DNA of 64,000 nucleotides from positions 124,001 through 188,000 of IMG/VR virus record IMGVR_UViG_3300033145_003233. One strand, given 5' to 3'. This stretch comes from a virus. Below the pieces are notes generated by a model. It searched no databases. It was not told the origin of the DNA and saw only the letters and a list, made by a program, of their open reading frames with translations. The translations under genes were made by a program, and so were the position numbers. Of the stretch, positions 38,622-46,125 are shown piece after piece (the stretch's first letter is position 1; each line of letters opens with the position of its first letter).

Positions 38622-38792
38622 TTAGTTTTTGGGGAGAAACGACTTAATAGCTCTCCAGATGACAAACACCTGTAAGGTAACTATGGGCCAGAGAACCATC
38701 CATTTGGCAGTAAAAACTACCGAGTCAAAAGACACCTGTAAACTCAACAGGTTCTTGAGTAATCCTGCTAATGTAGCTTCTGTTCCGTTCAT
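38622..38792 (-). CDS. Membrane mini-protein (short gene)
   Basis: 56 aa: NGTEATLAGLLKNLLSLQVS, then hydrophobic FTAKWMVLWPIVTLQVFVIW and a basic end. GGAGATATG-like site before the ATG. One span; holin-like peptides share this plan but evidence is thin. Confidence 0.7.
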   Translation of the reverse strand: MNGTEATLAGLLKNLLSLQVSFDSVVFTAKWMVLWPIVTLQVFVIWRAIKSFLPKN

Positions 38793-38846
38793 TTCATATC
38801 TCCAATATTATATTAAGGTTGACAAGTTAAAAAAGGGAGAGGGGGT

Positions 38847-39077
38847 TCAACCCCCCTTGTTTCCCTTAGCGTTTCCCCAAGTCCACACGCTGTTACCATG
38901 ACCGCCTGTGTAACTGGGACCGGCTGCTCTGCTTTTCCACACTTCATTGTTGTTTTCATCTTTGTAGAAAGACTTCGCACTTGCTCCACCATGAAGGTCC
39001 ACTTGACAACCCGAAAATAGACCTATCAGGAGGAACACACAAATCACTACTGCTACTTCCCATAATCTACTACGCAT
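38847..39077 (-). CDS. Lipoprotein
   Basis: 76 aa. MRSRLWEVAVVICVFLLIGL, then FSGC: a signal peptide with lipobox, Cys 24 to be lipidated. The mature part (QVDLHGGASAKSFYKDENNN) is glycine- and asparagine-rich. Host-surface lipoproteins made by phages often block superinfection (family knowledge; role here inferred). A leader hairpin (CCCTGTT/AACAGGG) precedes it. Confidence 0.8.
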   Translation of the reverse strand: MRSRLWEVAVVICVFLLIGLFSGCQVDLHGGASAKSFYKDENNNEVWKSRAAGPSYTGGHGNSVWTWGNAKGNKGG

Positions 39078-39150
39078 TGTTCTAACTCCTAACTGAGTTA
39101 TTTACTTCCCTGTTATTGCTTTAAGAGCAACAATCTTTGTTACTCAACAG

Positions 39151-39183
39151 GGGATAGGAAGGAAAAACGACTTGTCTGGAAAT
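39151..39183 (-). promoter_or_regulatory. CCAGACA-type promoter element of the lipoprotein
   Basis: ATTTCCAGACA, 16 nt, TATCCC, then a leader of about 70 bases containing CCCTGTT...AACAGGG. Confidence 0.6.
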
Positions 39184-39251
39184 ATAAATGTAAGTTCCGA
39201 TAAGATAAGGACTTATGTATTTTTGGGGTTAAAGAGAGATTATTATGGGAC

Positions 39252-39287
39252 AAAAAAAGAGAGAGGCCATATCCTTATGGACTCTCT
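39252..39287 (-). terminator. Intrinsic terminator after 39313..39534
   Basis: Minus strand AGAGAG, 16-nt loop with an inner CCATAAGGATATGG, CTCTCT and seven T. Confidence 0.7.
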
Positions 39288-39312
39288 GGGGGGGAGAAAA
39301 AAATAGGTTCTC

Positions 39313-39534
39313 TTACTTAATTAACCAGTTTTCTCTTCTACTTATAGTAATGTCATTCGGTGTTGCAGACATAATAATAAAACCTATTGCATCAGTTTTG
39401 ATCAGTTTTTTCTCCACGTGCTCTTTACCACTCTTATCAAGGATAGTCCAGACAGTTTTCCCTTGCTCTTCTGCAATTTTAGCTTTCTCATACTCCGTTA
39501 TTATATCACACTCTATTGAGAGTTTTGCTTTCAT
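39313..39534 (-). CDS. Hypothetical protein, 73 aa
   Basis: KAKLSIECDIITEYEKAKIA, VWTILDKSGKEHVEKKLIKT. Preceded by AAGGTGGG. The plus-strand ORF over the same bases is judged a shadow. Not recognised. Confidence 0.7.
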   Translation of the reverse strand: MKAKLSIECDIITEYEKAKIAEEQGKTVWTILDKSGKEHVEKKLIKTDAIGFIIMSATPNDITISRRENWLIK

Positions 39535-39552
39535 CCCACCTTATTTTTAGCT

Positions 39553-39789
39553 TTATCCCTTCTTTACATTATCATTGGCCCACGAAGGTTCAATCCAACT
39601 TAGTTCTTCACAAGCCCTCTTAACAGACCGACCATCTCGTATGTCTGTAAATGTATCATCCATAATACGTTGTGCCATTTTTTTAAGGAGTTTCTTAGAA
39701 GTTCCAGCGGGCACACGGGTGCAATAAGAAGCATCTTCAACTTGTTCGAAAATTCCATCGGGTTCTGTATATACAGTAAATCTTAACAA
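39553..39789 (-). CDS. Hypothetical protein, 78 aa
   Basis: FTVYTEPDGIFEQVEDASYC, KKLLKKMAQRIMDDTFTDIR, ending WANDNVKKG. Not recognised. Follows 39800..40126 after 10 bases. Confidence 0.72.
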   Translation of the reverse strand: MLRFTVYTEPDGIFEQVEDASYCTRVPAGTSKKLLKKMAQRIMDDTFTDIRDGRSVKRACEELSWIEPSWANDNVKKG

Positions 39790-39799
39790 CTTGTCTTTG

Positions 39800-40126
39800 T
39801 CATTGTTTTCCCTCTAATAATATATCCGCATCAATTATATTAGTAAAAAGCACTTCTCCGATTTCAGGAGTAATGATTTCTTTTCTCTCAAAACTAATAT
39901 CAGGAATCATATTGGTGCAATATATATTATAACTCTCATCAGCTTCTGCGTTCAAGTTCATAAAATCGCCACGTTCAACTTTTCTAAATATATCATAGGG
40001 AGAATCTGGACCATAGAAAGTGTTGAGACAATGAATAAAAACATCTTGCGGGGATAAAGAATCATTTATAAAATGATGCCCTATCTCATTATGACCATCC
40101 CAAATTGTAATATACCATACGTTCAT
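39800..40126 (-). CDS. Hypothetical protein, 108 aa
   Basis: WYITIWDGHNEIGHHFINDS, DVFIHCLNTFYGPDSPYDIF, acidic end. ATG follows GATAGATT directly, though AGGA sits 7 nt upstream. Confidence 0.75.
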   Translation of the reverse strand: MNVWYITIWDGHNEIGHHFINDSLSPQDVFIHCLNTFYGPDSPYDIFRKVERGDFMNLNAEADESYNIYCTNMIPDISFERKEIITPEIGEVLFTNIIDADILLEGKQ

Positions 40127-40128
40127 AA

Positions 40129-40161
40129 TCTATCCTAATAAAAAATCACTTGTCTGGAAAT
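40129..40161 (-). promoter_or_regulatory. CCAGACA-type promoter element
   Basis: ATTTCCAGACA, 16 nt, GATAGA; ATG 2 nt after the hexamer. Confidence 0.75.
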
Positions 40162-40436
40162 AAGTGTTTTATTTCTTCCCAATCATAGAAAGTATCGTTG
40201 ATAGTGATACCTTTTTTATGTTCTCTCATAAAATCTAAGAGGTTAGCAATATCTTCTGAATCATCAGGACGATTTATGAGATGTTGGAGTGTGTCCATAT
40301 CATTTTGTGGGATTTCTTCTTCGGAGATATTTATACTGCCATACTCATAACTATCGAATATATCGACCTCATAATATATTTCACCACTACGAAGATTCTC
40401 AACTTTATTGGCATTAGCATATATTCTATTACTCAT
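40146..40436 (-). CDS. Acidic hypothetical protein, 96 aa
   Basis: YYEVDIFDSYEYGSINISEE, MDTLQHLINRPDDSEDIANL, ending WEEIKHLFPDK. Its last codons run into the CCAGACA element. One-base contact with the gene before. Confidence 0.74.
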   Translation of the reverse strand: MSNRIYANANKVENLRSGEIYYEVDIFDSYEYGSINISEEEIPQNDMDTLQHLINRPDDSEDIANLLDFMREHKKGITINDTFYDWEEIKHLFPDK

Positions 40437-40639
40437 TAAATCTCCACATCTGCACCCTTATTAGCATCTAAACAATGGATAGTATCTCTCTCTTCTCTAT
40501 CATTCCCATCATCTTGAAACTTTCTAAGTGCTACGTCTCTTATTTCTTCGGTATCGTACGGGCCATATAAGTTTGGTTCTACACAACCCCACATATGTAA
40601 AAAATAGTATTCTCTTTCTTTTTTCTCTTGTTCTGCCAT
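40436..40639 (-). CDS. Small acidic protein, 67 aa
   Basis: REYYFLHMWGCVEPNLYGPY, then DTEEIRDVALRKFQDDGND: this FxxxWGxxEPxLxGPYxTxxExxxxA pattern I recall from small phage proteins of unknown role. AAAAGGAT lies upstream. Confidence 0.76.
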   Translation of the reverse strand: MAEQEKKEREYYFLHMWGCVEPNLYGPYDTEEIRDVALRKFQDDGNDREERDTIHCLDANKGADVEI

Positions 40640-40656
40640 TTTTATATCCTTTTTAT

Positions 40657-40689
40657 TCTATACTAACTATTTTTCATTTATCTGGAAAT
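40657..40689 (-). promoter_or_regulatory. CCAGATA-type promoter element
   Basis: ATTTCCAGATA, 16 nt, TATAGA, then AAAAAGGAT before the ATG at 40639. Confidence 0.7.
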
Positions 40690-41237
40690 TAGTCAGGCAA
40701 ATATCCTGCAAGTTCCATTCCGGGTTCATTATATAACCAAGAGATAGAAATGTTAGGAAACAACTCTACCAACTTATTATATATACCAGTTGGAGGACTC
40801 CACGGAGTCATAAAGGAAAAATCAACATCACAATCGTATGCTTTACAGACTACATCACTTGCAGACCATTTTACTCCCCAATTATTTACACACCAGTCAT
40901 ACCAATTAGTAGCTCCATAGTCAGCCAAGAAACGCTTCTCCATTTTTTTAGTCATACCTCTTATAAACCAACTGCCGAGTTTTTTTTCCTCTCTTTCCTC
41001 TTTTGAAGCATTTTTCCACACTTCATATCTTTTTTCTTGTTCCTTAAATTGTGCCTCAGTGATAATATCAACAGGACGAGTAAATCCTTTTAACTCTGGA
41101 GGCAAAGAAAGAATCTTATCGAAGTCAAACTCATCAGTAATTAACTCCATAAGTTTCTTAATATCTTCTTCTGAGCCACTAATTCTTACTGTATTCTCAC
41201 ACCAATTAGGCAAAGCACACCTCACTTTCTTTTTCAC
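40689..41237 (-). CDS. DUF1281/Api92-like protein
   Basis: 182 aa. CALPNWCENTVRISGSEEDI at the start, NWYDWCVNNWGVKWSASDVV in the middle and FMTPWSPPTGIYNKLVELFP near the end are the marks of the ferredoxin-like Api92/DUF1281 family found in phages and plasmids. Function unknown. Its promoter-like element is displaced 490 bases upstream by an inserted LAGLIDADG gene. Confidence 0.84.
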   Translation of the reverse strand: MKKKVRCALPNWCENTVRISGSEEDIKKLMELITDEFDFDKILSLPPELKGFTRPVDIITEAQFKEQEKRYEVWKNASKEEREEKKLGSWFIRGMTKKMEKRFLADYGATNWYDWCVNNWGVKWSASDVVCKAYDCDVDFSFMTPWSPPTGIYNKLVELFPNISISWLYNEPGMELAGYLPD

Positions 41238-41320
41238 TTATATTGGGCATTTTATTAAAAGAAAATAGCATAATAATTAGAATAATATGTAATATAAATT
41301 AACTAATAAGGAATATATCT

Positions 41321-41725
41321 ATGAATAAAAAAGACTTAATTTACTCAGCAGGTTTTATTGACGGAGAAGGCTGTCTTACAACAGGGCATAAATTTGCTTT
41401 TCGTCTTACTATTTCCAGTACGGATAAAAGTATTTTAGAATGGTTACAAAGCAAATTCAAGGGTAACATCAATAATCAATGGCTTCCTAAAAACCCTAAC
41501 CATAATATGGCTTGGAAATGGGTTTTATGTAAGAAATCCGATTTACTCACTTTCTTATTAGCAATTATACCATATCTTAAATTGAAAAAGAGCCAAGCTC
41601 AACTTATAATCAATTATATGAAAACCTATCCTAATCGAAGAAAGAAAAATGAAATCTCTAATCGAGAAATAGATTTTCTAAAAATTAAAGAGCTATTGCG
41701 TTATTTGAAAAATGTTCATTCTTAA
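41321..41725 (+). CDS. LAGLIDADG homing endonuclease, single motif, plus strand
   Basis: 134 aa. YSAGFIDGEGCLTTGHKFAF near residues 8-27 carries the LAGLIDADG helix with catalytic Asp/Glu (DGEG). WLQSKFKGNINNQW and LLAIIPYLKLKKSQAQLIIN follow the family. One motif means it works as a dimer (family knowledge). AAGGAATAT precedes the ATG. It lies between a CCAGACA element and the gene that element should serve. Confidence 0.86.
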   Translation: MNKKDLIYSAGFIDGEGCLTTGHKFAFRLTISSTDKSILEWLQSKFKGNINNQWLPKNPNHNMAWKWVLCKKSDLLTFLLAIIPYLKLKKSQAQLIINYMKTYPNRRKKNEISNREIDFLKIKELLRYLKNVHS

Positions 41726-41758
41726 ATTATAGAACTAAAAAATCATTTGTCTGGAAAA
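41726..41758 (-). promoter_or_regulatory. CCAGACA-type promoter element separated from its gene
   Basis: TTTTCCAGACA, 16 nt, TATAAT, pointing through the plus-strand homing endonuclease towards 40689..41237. Confidence 0.75.
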
Positions 41759-42190
41759 TTATTCCCAAGTGATGGTTGCAGGTATTTCCTGGCAGGTTTT
41801 ACCATCAAAAATCCATCTCCATAAATAACCATCTTCGCCGCTCATCTCAATAAAACTATCCTTTTTAACAAAGAGTGCAATAGCCTCAAAGAGATGTTCA
41901 TCATTTCCCAACTTTTCTCCCTCAAAGTAGATAGAAGTGATATTGCCATCGCCATCGGTTTCAGGATGCCATCGAAAAGCATCTAAAATATCTTCGATAT
42001 TTTGAGCATTATCAAGTTCTGAGTTATCTACCCAAGAATATGACCTAATACATATATCAAACCCAGATCTACCGCCGCCTACTTTGTCTCTTTCGTCAAG
42101 TAATTTTTTATGAACGTGCTTGAATGCCTCTACCTTTTTATCAGCAGAGAGAAAAAAGTCTTGATCTTTTTGTTCCATACAATAACCCAT
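41759..42190 (-). CDS. Conserved MGYCMEQ-type phage protein
   Basis: 143 aa from the Met at 42190 (AAAGGAG upstream); the ORF to 42232 would overlap the promoter. GYCMEQKDQDFFLSADKKVE, FDICIRSYSWVDNSELDNAQ, ILDAFRWHPETDGDGNITSI, SGEDGYLWRWIFDGK. I recognise this as a family found on phages and plasmids; function unknown. Confidence 0.82.
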   Translation of the reverse strand: MGYCMEQKDQDFFLSADKKVEAFKHVHKKLLDERDKVGGGRSGFDICIRSYSWVDNSELDNAQNIEDILDAFRWHPETDGDGNITSIYFEGEKLGNDEHLFEAIALFVKKDSFIEMSGEDGYLWRWIFDGKTCQEIPATITWE

Positions 42191-42211
42191 TTTGATATTT
42201 CTCCTTTTTAT

Positions 42212-42244
42212 TCTATAAAAGGAATTTTTCATTTGTCTGGAAAA
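42212..42244 (-). promoter_or_regulatory. CCAGACA-type promoter element
   Basis: TTTTCCAGACA, 16 nt, TATAGA, then AAAAAGGAGAAA before the ATG at 42190. Confidence 0.8.
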
Positions 42245-42247
42245 TTC

Positions 42248-42760
42248 TTATTTCGGTGGAACATACTCATAAACTACAACATCAATACCATTCTCAAGCC
42301 ATATTTCCCTGATGAGTTCAAGGATGAAGTCCCAGTTGCCCTTTGCCAAATCACTGCCGAATTTAGGACAATGTATGACAGGTTTCGCATCATTTTGGCC
42401 ATAATTATCCTCGCAAAAGAAACGGACTCTTAACATTGCTTCTGATAAAGCCCAATATTTGACGGGTTTAGGATTATCCTGGTGAACTGTTCCGTGTTGA
42501 CCTATCATATTAACTACAACAATCTGATCCTCATTATTCATTTCTTGAACATGAGCAAAAGAAACAAACCCAAGAGTCAAAGATTGCATTTTATAAACAT
42601 CTTCTACTAAAGGCCATTTCTCTTTCAGTGCAAGTGCTACTCCCTTTCCCATAATCCCGAGATCATTACAGCAATGAGGAATGATTACTACTTCATTCTT
42701 ATTTGTGATCCAGGGGTTTGTTACATCACCCTGTACTACTTTTAGTTTTCCTTGTTCCAT
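42248..42760 (-). CDS. Macro-domain protein (ADP-ribose binding/hydrolysing)
   Basis: 170 aa. KVVQGDVTNPWITNKNEVVI, IPHCCNDLGIMGKGVALALK and KWPLVEDVYK match the macro domain: GDVT at the start, N-D-x-G-x-M-G-x-G-V-A binding loop at about 33-45, and VVNMIGQHGT. Poa1p/Appr-1''-pase-like members remove phosphate or ADP-ribose from ADP-ribose derivatives (family knowledge). Together with the PARP at 46126 it could reverse ADP-ribosylation. AAAGGAG before ATG. Confidence 0.88.
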   Translation of the reverse strand: MEQGKLKVVQGDVTNPWITNKNEVVIIPHCCNDLGIMGKGVALALKEKWPLVEDVYKMQSLTLGFVSFAHVQEMNNEDQIVVVNMIGQHGTVHQDNPKPVKYWALSEAMLRVRFFCEDNYGQNDAKPVIHCPKFGSDLAKGNWDFILELIREIWLENGIDVVVYEYVPPK

Positions 42761-42775
42761 CTTTTTTCTCCTTTT

Positions 42776-42898
42776 TCATAAGATAACCATAAGACAATGA
42801 CTTACATCACAATCTTCTTCACAGGTTTCACAATCTTCTGTTGTAGAAACCACTTCATTAGAAAGAACTTCATCTTCATAGATATGAAAAAGACTCAT
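42776..42898 (-). CDS. Cysteine-rich mini-protein candidate, 40 aa
   Basis: SLFHIYEDEVLSNEVVSTTE, DCETCEEDCDVSHC. The frame stays open upstream to 42938 without a usual start codon, so the start is unsure. Cysteine pairs suggest a real product. Confidence 0.4.
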   Translation of the reverse strand: MSLFHIYEDEVLSNEVVSTTEDCETCEEDCDVSHCLMVIL

Positions 42899-42929
42899 TG
42901 GATAACCACAACGAACTCTTTTGCCTTTT

Positions 42930-43127
42930 TTAGTAATTTATCCTACCCCCACAATTAAGACAATATATGCTATGTAAGCCATGACAAATAACATTGGAAA
43001 AATCGAACATAACAGGTTCTTTACAAACACACATATCTTTATGATTACCAAGTTCTACTCTCTTTTTATGAAGTTCAGCAGTTCTTTGGTTTATTTCTTC
43101 TGCAAATTGTCTTATTCTTACTTTCAT
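42930..43127 (-). CDS. Small cysteine protein, 65 aa
   Basis: VRIRQFAEEINQRTAELHKK helix, then CVCKEPVMFDFSNVICHGLH and YCLNCGGRINY; a zinc ribbon is likely. ATG follows TGTAGAAT directly. Confidence 0.73.
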   Translation of the reverse strand: MKVRIRQFAEEINQRTAELHKKRVELGNHKDMCVCKEPVMFDFSNVICHGLHSIYCLNCGGRINY

Positions 43128-43129
43128 AT

Positions 43130-43162
43130 TCTACACCACCTAAAAATTATTTGTCTGGAAAA
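43130..43162 (-). promoter_or_regulatory. CCAGACA-type promoter element
   Basis: TTTTTCCAGACA, 16 nt, TGTAGA; ATG 2 nt after the hexamer. Sits in the T-rich tail of the terminator at 43159..43196. Confidence 0.72.
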
Positions 43163-43196
43163 ATAAAAAAGAGAGTAGAATTGCTCCTACTCTCTT
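43159..43196 (-). terminator. Intrinsic terminator after 43219..43812
   Basis: AAGAGAGTAG, 8-nt loop, CTACTCTCTT followed by TTTTATTTTT on the minus strand. Confidence 0.85.
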
Positions 43197-43218
43197 AGTT
43201 ACTAAATCGGGGGGTCTC

Positions 43219-43812
43219 TTAGACCGCTTCGAGGGTGATTTTGTTAGCCGATACATCGACTGTTACCCGAACCTTCTTAGAGGATATACCTCTTTGAGCG
43301 ACACCGAGTCGGACTCGACCGTCTTTTTCGGGTTTACGGCAATGCAATGTGCCGTTGATTTCGATGTCATAGCTCCCACCTGTAGCATCGACCTTATCCA
43401 ACAGGGTCTTAGCGATGTTTATGCGACCGCCAGCCGCAATAGTATAAACATCGGAGTCGGTGCTGCCTGAGCCGACTGCATCTTCCAACTCATCATCATC
43501 GTCAGCATCGAGTGCGGGTGCGGCAGGTTTGATAGCAAGGGGATGGTCATAAGGGCTTTTGCCATGAGGGTAATACACCAAAACGACAGGGTTATTCGTA
43601 ACGTCCAACTCTACCGGGTCCCTGTTATAATTGCCCATTGCTCCGGTGCGGAACTCATTGACAACTATATCGCGAACGTCTTTGAGCAATACGGTTTCTG
43701 AGGTCGCTTTGCGAGCTGCTAACGTAACATCGAAAGCTGTAAAAATCTCAGAATTAGAGACCTTTACCCCCAAACAATCCAAAGTTTCTTGAGCTACTGT
43801 CACTGTACACAT
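43219..43812 (-). CDS. 197 aa protein of higher GC, own transcription unit
   Basis: Not recognised. CTVTVAQETLDCLGVKVSNS start, an acidic alanine-rich stretch (APALDADDDDELEDAVGSGS), then YTIAAGGRINIAKTLLDKVD and KKVRVTVDVSANKITLEAV. Codon use is richer in G and C than the neighbours. Flanked by its own promoter and terminator with AGGAGAAA before the ATG, like 31825..32502: both may be abundant proteins (inference). Confidence 0.78.
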   Translation of the reverse strand: MCTVTVAQETLDCLGVKVSNSEIFTAFDVTLAARKATSETVLLKDVRDIVVNEFRTGAMGNYNRDPVELDVTNNPVVLVYYPHGKSPYDHPLAIKPAAPALDADDDDELEDAVGSGSTDSDVYTIAAGGRINIAKTLLDKVDATGGSYDIEINGTLHCRKPEKDGRVRLGVAQRGISSKKVRVTVDVSANKITLEAV

Positions 43813-43859
43813 CTGTCTTTTCTCCTAATTTATTAGTTTTTATTCTTTTTTAACGACAT

Positions 43860-43892
43860 TGTATAGTAATGAAAAAACATTTGTCTGGAAAA
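43860..43892 (-). promoter_or_regulatory. CCAGACA-type promoter element
   Basis: TTTTCCAGACA, 16 nt, TATACA. A 45-base leader with AGGAGAAA follows. Confidence 0.78.
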
Positions 43893-44219
43893 TTAGCCCC
43901 AATATGGGCCTTCAAAAATTTTCAACAACTTTTCATTACCACCACTAGTTAAAACTATTTTAGTATAAGTAGGCTCTAACTTACAATAAAGAGGCCAATC
44001 TTCTGAAAGAACATCTTCAAAATATGTTTTATATTTTATAATAGCTCCATTAGATTGTAACGATGAATGACATTTACAAGGAGGTCTGAAATAACCATCT
44101 TCTAAAGGAGGATCATATAATGGATTAGCTCTTGGATCTGCATATACCTTTTCCTTCTTTTTGCGGAGAAAAAGATAACAAATAAAAACAATTGCTAAGA
44201 TTGCCAGAATCTTAATCAT
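43893..44219 (-). CDS. Membrane-anchored hypothetical protein, 108 aa
   Basis: N-terminal span IKILAILAIVFICYLFLRKK (signal-anchor, basic after it), then a soluble part with CKCHSSLQSNG and WPLYCKLEPTYTKIVLTSGG. AAAAAGGATG precedes. Confidence 0.74.
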   Translation of the reverse strand: MIKILAILAIVFICYLFLRKKKEKVYADPRANPLYDPPLEDGYFRPPCKCHSSLQSNGAIIKYKTYFEDVLSEDWPLYCKLEPTYTKIVLTSGGNEKLLKIFEGPYWG

Positions 44220-44310
44220 CTACATCCTTTTTAGAAATTAACCGATTTAAGGAACAAATAAAGAAGTGTCGGCACTATACAATAACCTATAGTCCCACCT
44301 ATTATACTAC

Positions 44311-44601
44311 TTACACTACGATCTCCTTCGAAAGCATTATAATATTAACTAATAATTTTAAAATCCAAACAATTATTCTTGCTAAAAACTTAAAAACTGA
44401 CTTCCACCATTTTTTACTACCAAATCTTTTGTTACATCCTTCTATAACCTTTTCTCCAATTTCATCTAATATTTCTAACCAATTTTCTTCTTCGATCTCT
44501 TCAGGTTCCTCATCCTCTTTATCCTCTTCTATAAACCAATATCTAAACCACTTTTTTATTGACTCTCCATCCATTCCTGCTCTCTTCTGTATTAATTGCA
44601 T
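44311..44601 (-). CDS. Acidic protein with C-terminal membrane helix
   Basis: 96 aa. Acidic middle (EEDKEDEEPEEIEEENWLEI) and a hydrophobic end (FLARIIVWILKLLVNIIMLS) suggest a tail-anchored protein. The EILDEI inside is not the cluster tag. AAAAAGGAGAAA precedes the ATG. Confidence 0.74.
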   Translation of the reverse strand: MQLIQKRAGMDGESIKKWFRYWFIEEDKEDEEPEEIEEENWLEILDEIGEKVIEGCNKRFGSKKWWKSVFKFLARIIVWILKLLVNIIMLSKEIVV

Positions 44602-44622
44602 TAACTTATTTCTCCTTTTTAT

Positions 44623-44654
44623 TCTATATTATCTATTTTCATTTGTCTGGAAAA
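44623..44654 (-). promoter_or_regulatory. CCAGACA-type promoter element, 15-nt spacer
   Basis: TTTTCCAGACA, 15 nt, TATAGA; the only clear copy with a 15-nt spacer. Confidence 0.75.
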
Positions 44655-46058
44655 TTATAATTTCCATTTGTATTCCATAGAAGGAACAGGACAACTACCT
44701 ATAATATCATAGAAAAGAGAGGATTGAGATTGATAAACTCTTATTCTATGTCTTTTGTAATATTCTCCCTTATATTTGTAACTATAAGGGAATACTTTAC
44801 ATATTTTACCATATTCTTTATCAATTTTTTCAACAATCATCTGTTGATTATCTTTTGTGAAACATTCACTACATAGAATTATTACAACCTGTTTGGTGCT
44901 ACTATTTTTTCTTCTCTGATAACTCGTTCCATCATCCATAAACCAATTCAACAAAGAAACAGGAGAAATATCTATATCTTCTGGAATCACTTTTTTATAA
45001 TTGTTCCATTCGGGATACCATTTTCTATATAACGGTTTTAATTCTTTATGAGACAAGCTCCTGATAGAGTATGCAGTATAAAATTCTTTTTTAAATCCCC
45101 ATTTTTTACTAGGAAAAGAAATCTCTTTTTTAATCTTCATTCTATTTTTATTAAAAATTTGTTTATAAACATACTCTATATGATCTTTACCAATATTCTT
45201 TTTATAAAAACGAGGATTAGATATATTACTCTTTCTATTATATACCCCTAAACCTGCATCCCCCAATAAAGAACCTTCTATTACAGGAATATTAAAAATA
45301 AAGCCATCTTCTTCTCTATTGCAAGTTAGCCCCTCACTGATATTCCTTACATTAATATTATGACGTAGAAGAGACTGTCTAGCAGAGTTAGGAGTCTTTG
45401 CCCCGCATAACTTTGTTATATTTCTGGTGCTACATTTTTCTTCAACATATTTTTGTTCTAACCATTCTTTATCATTCAATAATTCATAATAAAAAGATTT
45501 AGAAACTACATAGCGACGAGCTTCTCTATTATCTCTGATTTTTATATCAAATTTTCTTAATGCCCTTATTACGTTTCCACTATCACAACCTATCAATTTT
45601 GCCATCTGTTTAGATGATTGAGTCTCTTCAATATATTTTTGACATAACCATTCTCTACTTTCTAGCTCCTTATATTTAGATTTATATTCTTTTAATTTCC
45701 CAGCTTCGCTAATAGTTCTTGTAGAAATATTATGTCTTTTAAGTGCTGTAAATACTGATTTTTGATTAGAATTAGCTAACTCTGCTACTTGATAAGAGGT
45801 AAGTTGCTCTGTTATGTATTTCTGATAAAGCCAGTCTTTGTTATTTAGTTTTTCTGCTTTAAATTTTTTCTTGCCTTTTCTTTTTTTCGCAGCAGAAGAA
45901 CAATTACGAACTTTTATATCAAATTTTCTCAAACATCTTAAAACACTGCTAGGATTAACTCCTATTTCTTTGCCAATATCAACGGTGGATAATTGATCTG
46001 TTGTATACTTTCGAAAGAGCCAATCTTTATCATTTAAATACTTATTTGGTAATGCCAT
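44655..46058 (-). CDS. LAGLIDADG homing endonuclease with four HTH-like repeats
   Basis: 467 aa. Four tandem repeats of about 55 residues (W-L-x-x-K-Y...S-x-x-x-I/V-A...L-R-x-F/H-x-I-x-x-R) at about 8-55, 73-115, 130-175 and 195-240 read as winged or simple HTH modules. Then EGSLLGDAGLGV and LLNWFMDDGTSY, two LAGLIDADG-type motifs. The repeats probably extend DNA recognition (inference). Its stop TAA starts the TAATTTTCCAGACA element. TATATTATG start region is AT-rich. Confidence 0.84.
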   Translation of the reverse strand: MALPNKYLNDKDWLFRKYTTDQLSTVDIGKEIGVNPSSVLRCLRKFDIKVRNCSSAAKKRKGKKKFKAEKLNNKDWLYQKYITEQLTSYQVAELANSNQKSVFTALKRHNISTRTISEAGKLKEYKSKYKELESREWLCQKYIEETQSSKQMAKLIGCDSGNVIRALRKFDIKIRDNREARRYVVSKSFYYELLNDKEWLEQKYVEEKCSTRNITKLCGAKTPNSARQSLLRHNINVRNISEGLTCNREEDGFIFNIPVIEGSLLGDAGLGVYNRKSNISNPRFYKKNIGKDHIEYVYKQIFNKNRMKIKKEISFPSKKWGFKKEFYTAYSIRSLSHKELKPLYRKWYPEWNNYKKVIPEDIDISPVSLLNWFMDDGTSYQRRKNSSTKQVVIILCSECFTKDNQQMIVEKIDKEYGKICKVFPYSYKYKGEYYKRHRIRVYQSQSSLFYDIIGSCPVPSMEYKWKL

Positions 46059-46125
46059 AATATATATTCCATAAAAATAATGTTTATAGAATATACTTTC
46101 GACATATATTTAGAAAATCCTTTAA

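Noticed and set aside
39245-39550. Plus-strand ORF of 101 codons
   Set aside because: Hydrophobic low-complexity shadow of the better minus-strand gene 39313..39534, and it starts in a terminator hairpin.
44220-44310. Open frame ending LLYLFLKSVNF between two genes
   Set aside because: It has no usual start codon and overlaps the gene before; too weak to list.
44311-44601. EILDEI in this protein as another copy of the C-terminal tag
   Set aside because: It is internal, lacks the R-F part and is followed by unrelated sequence.
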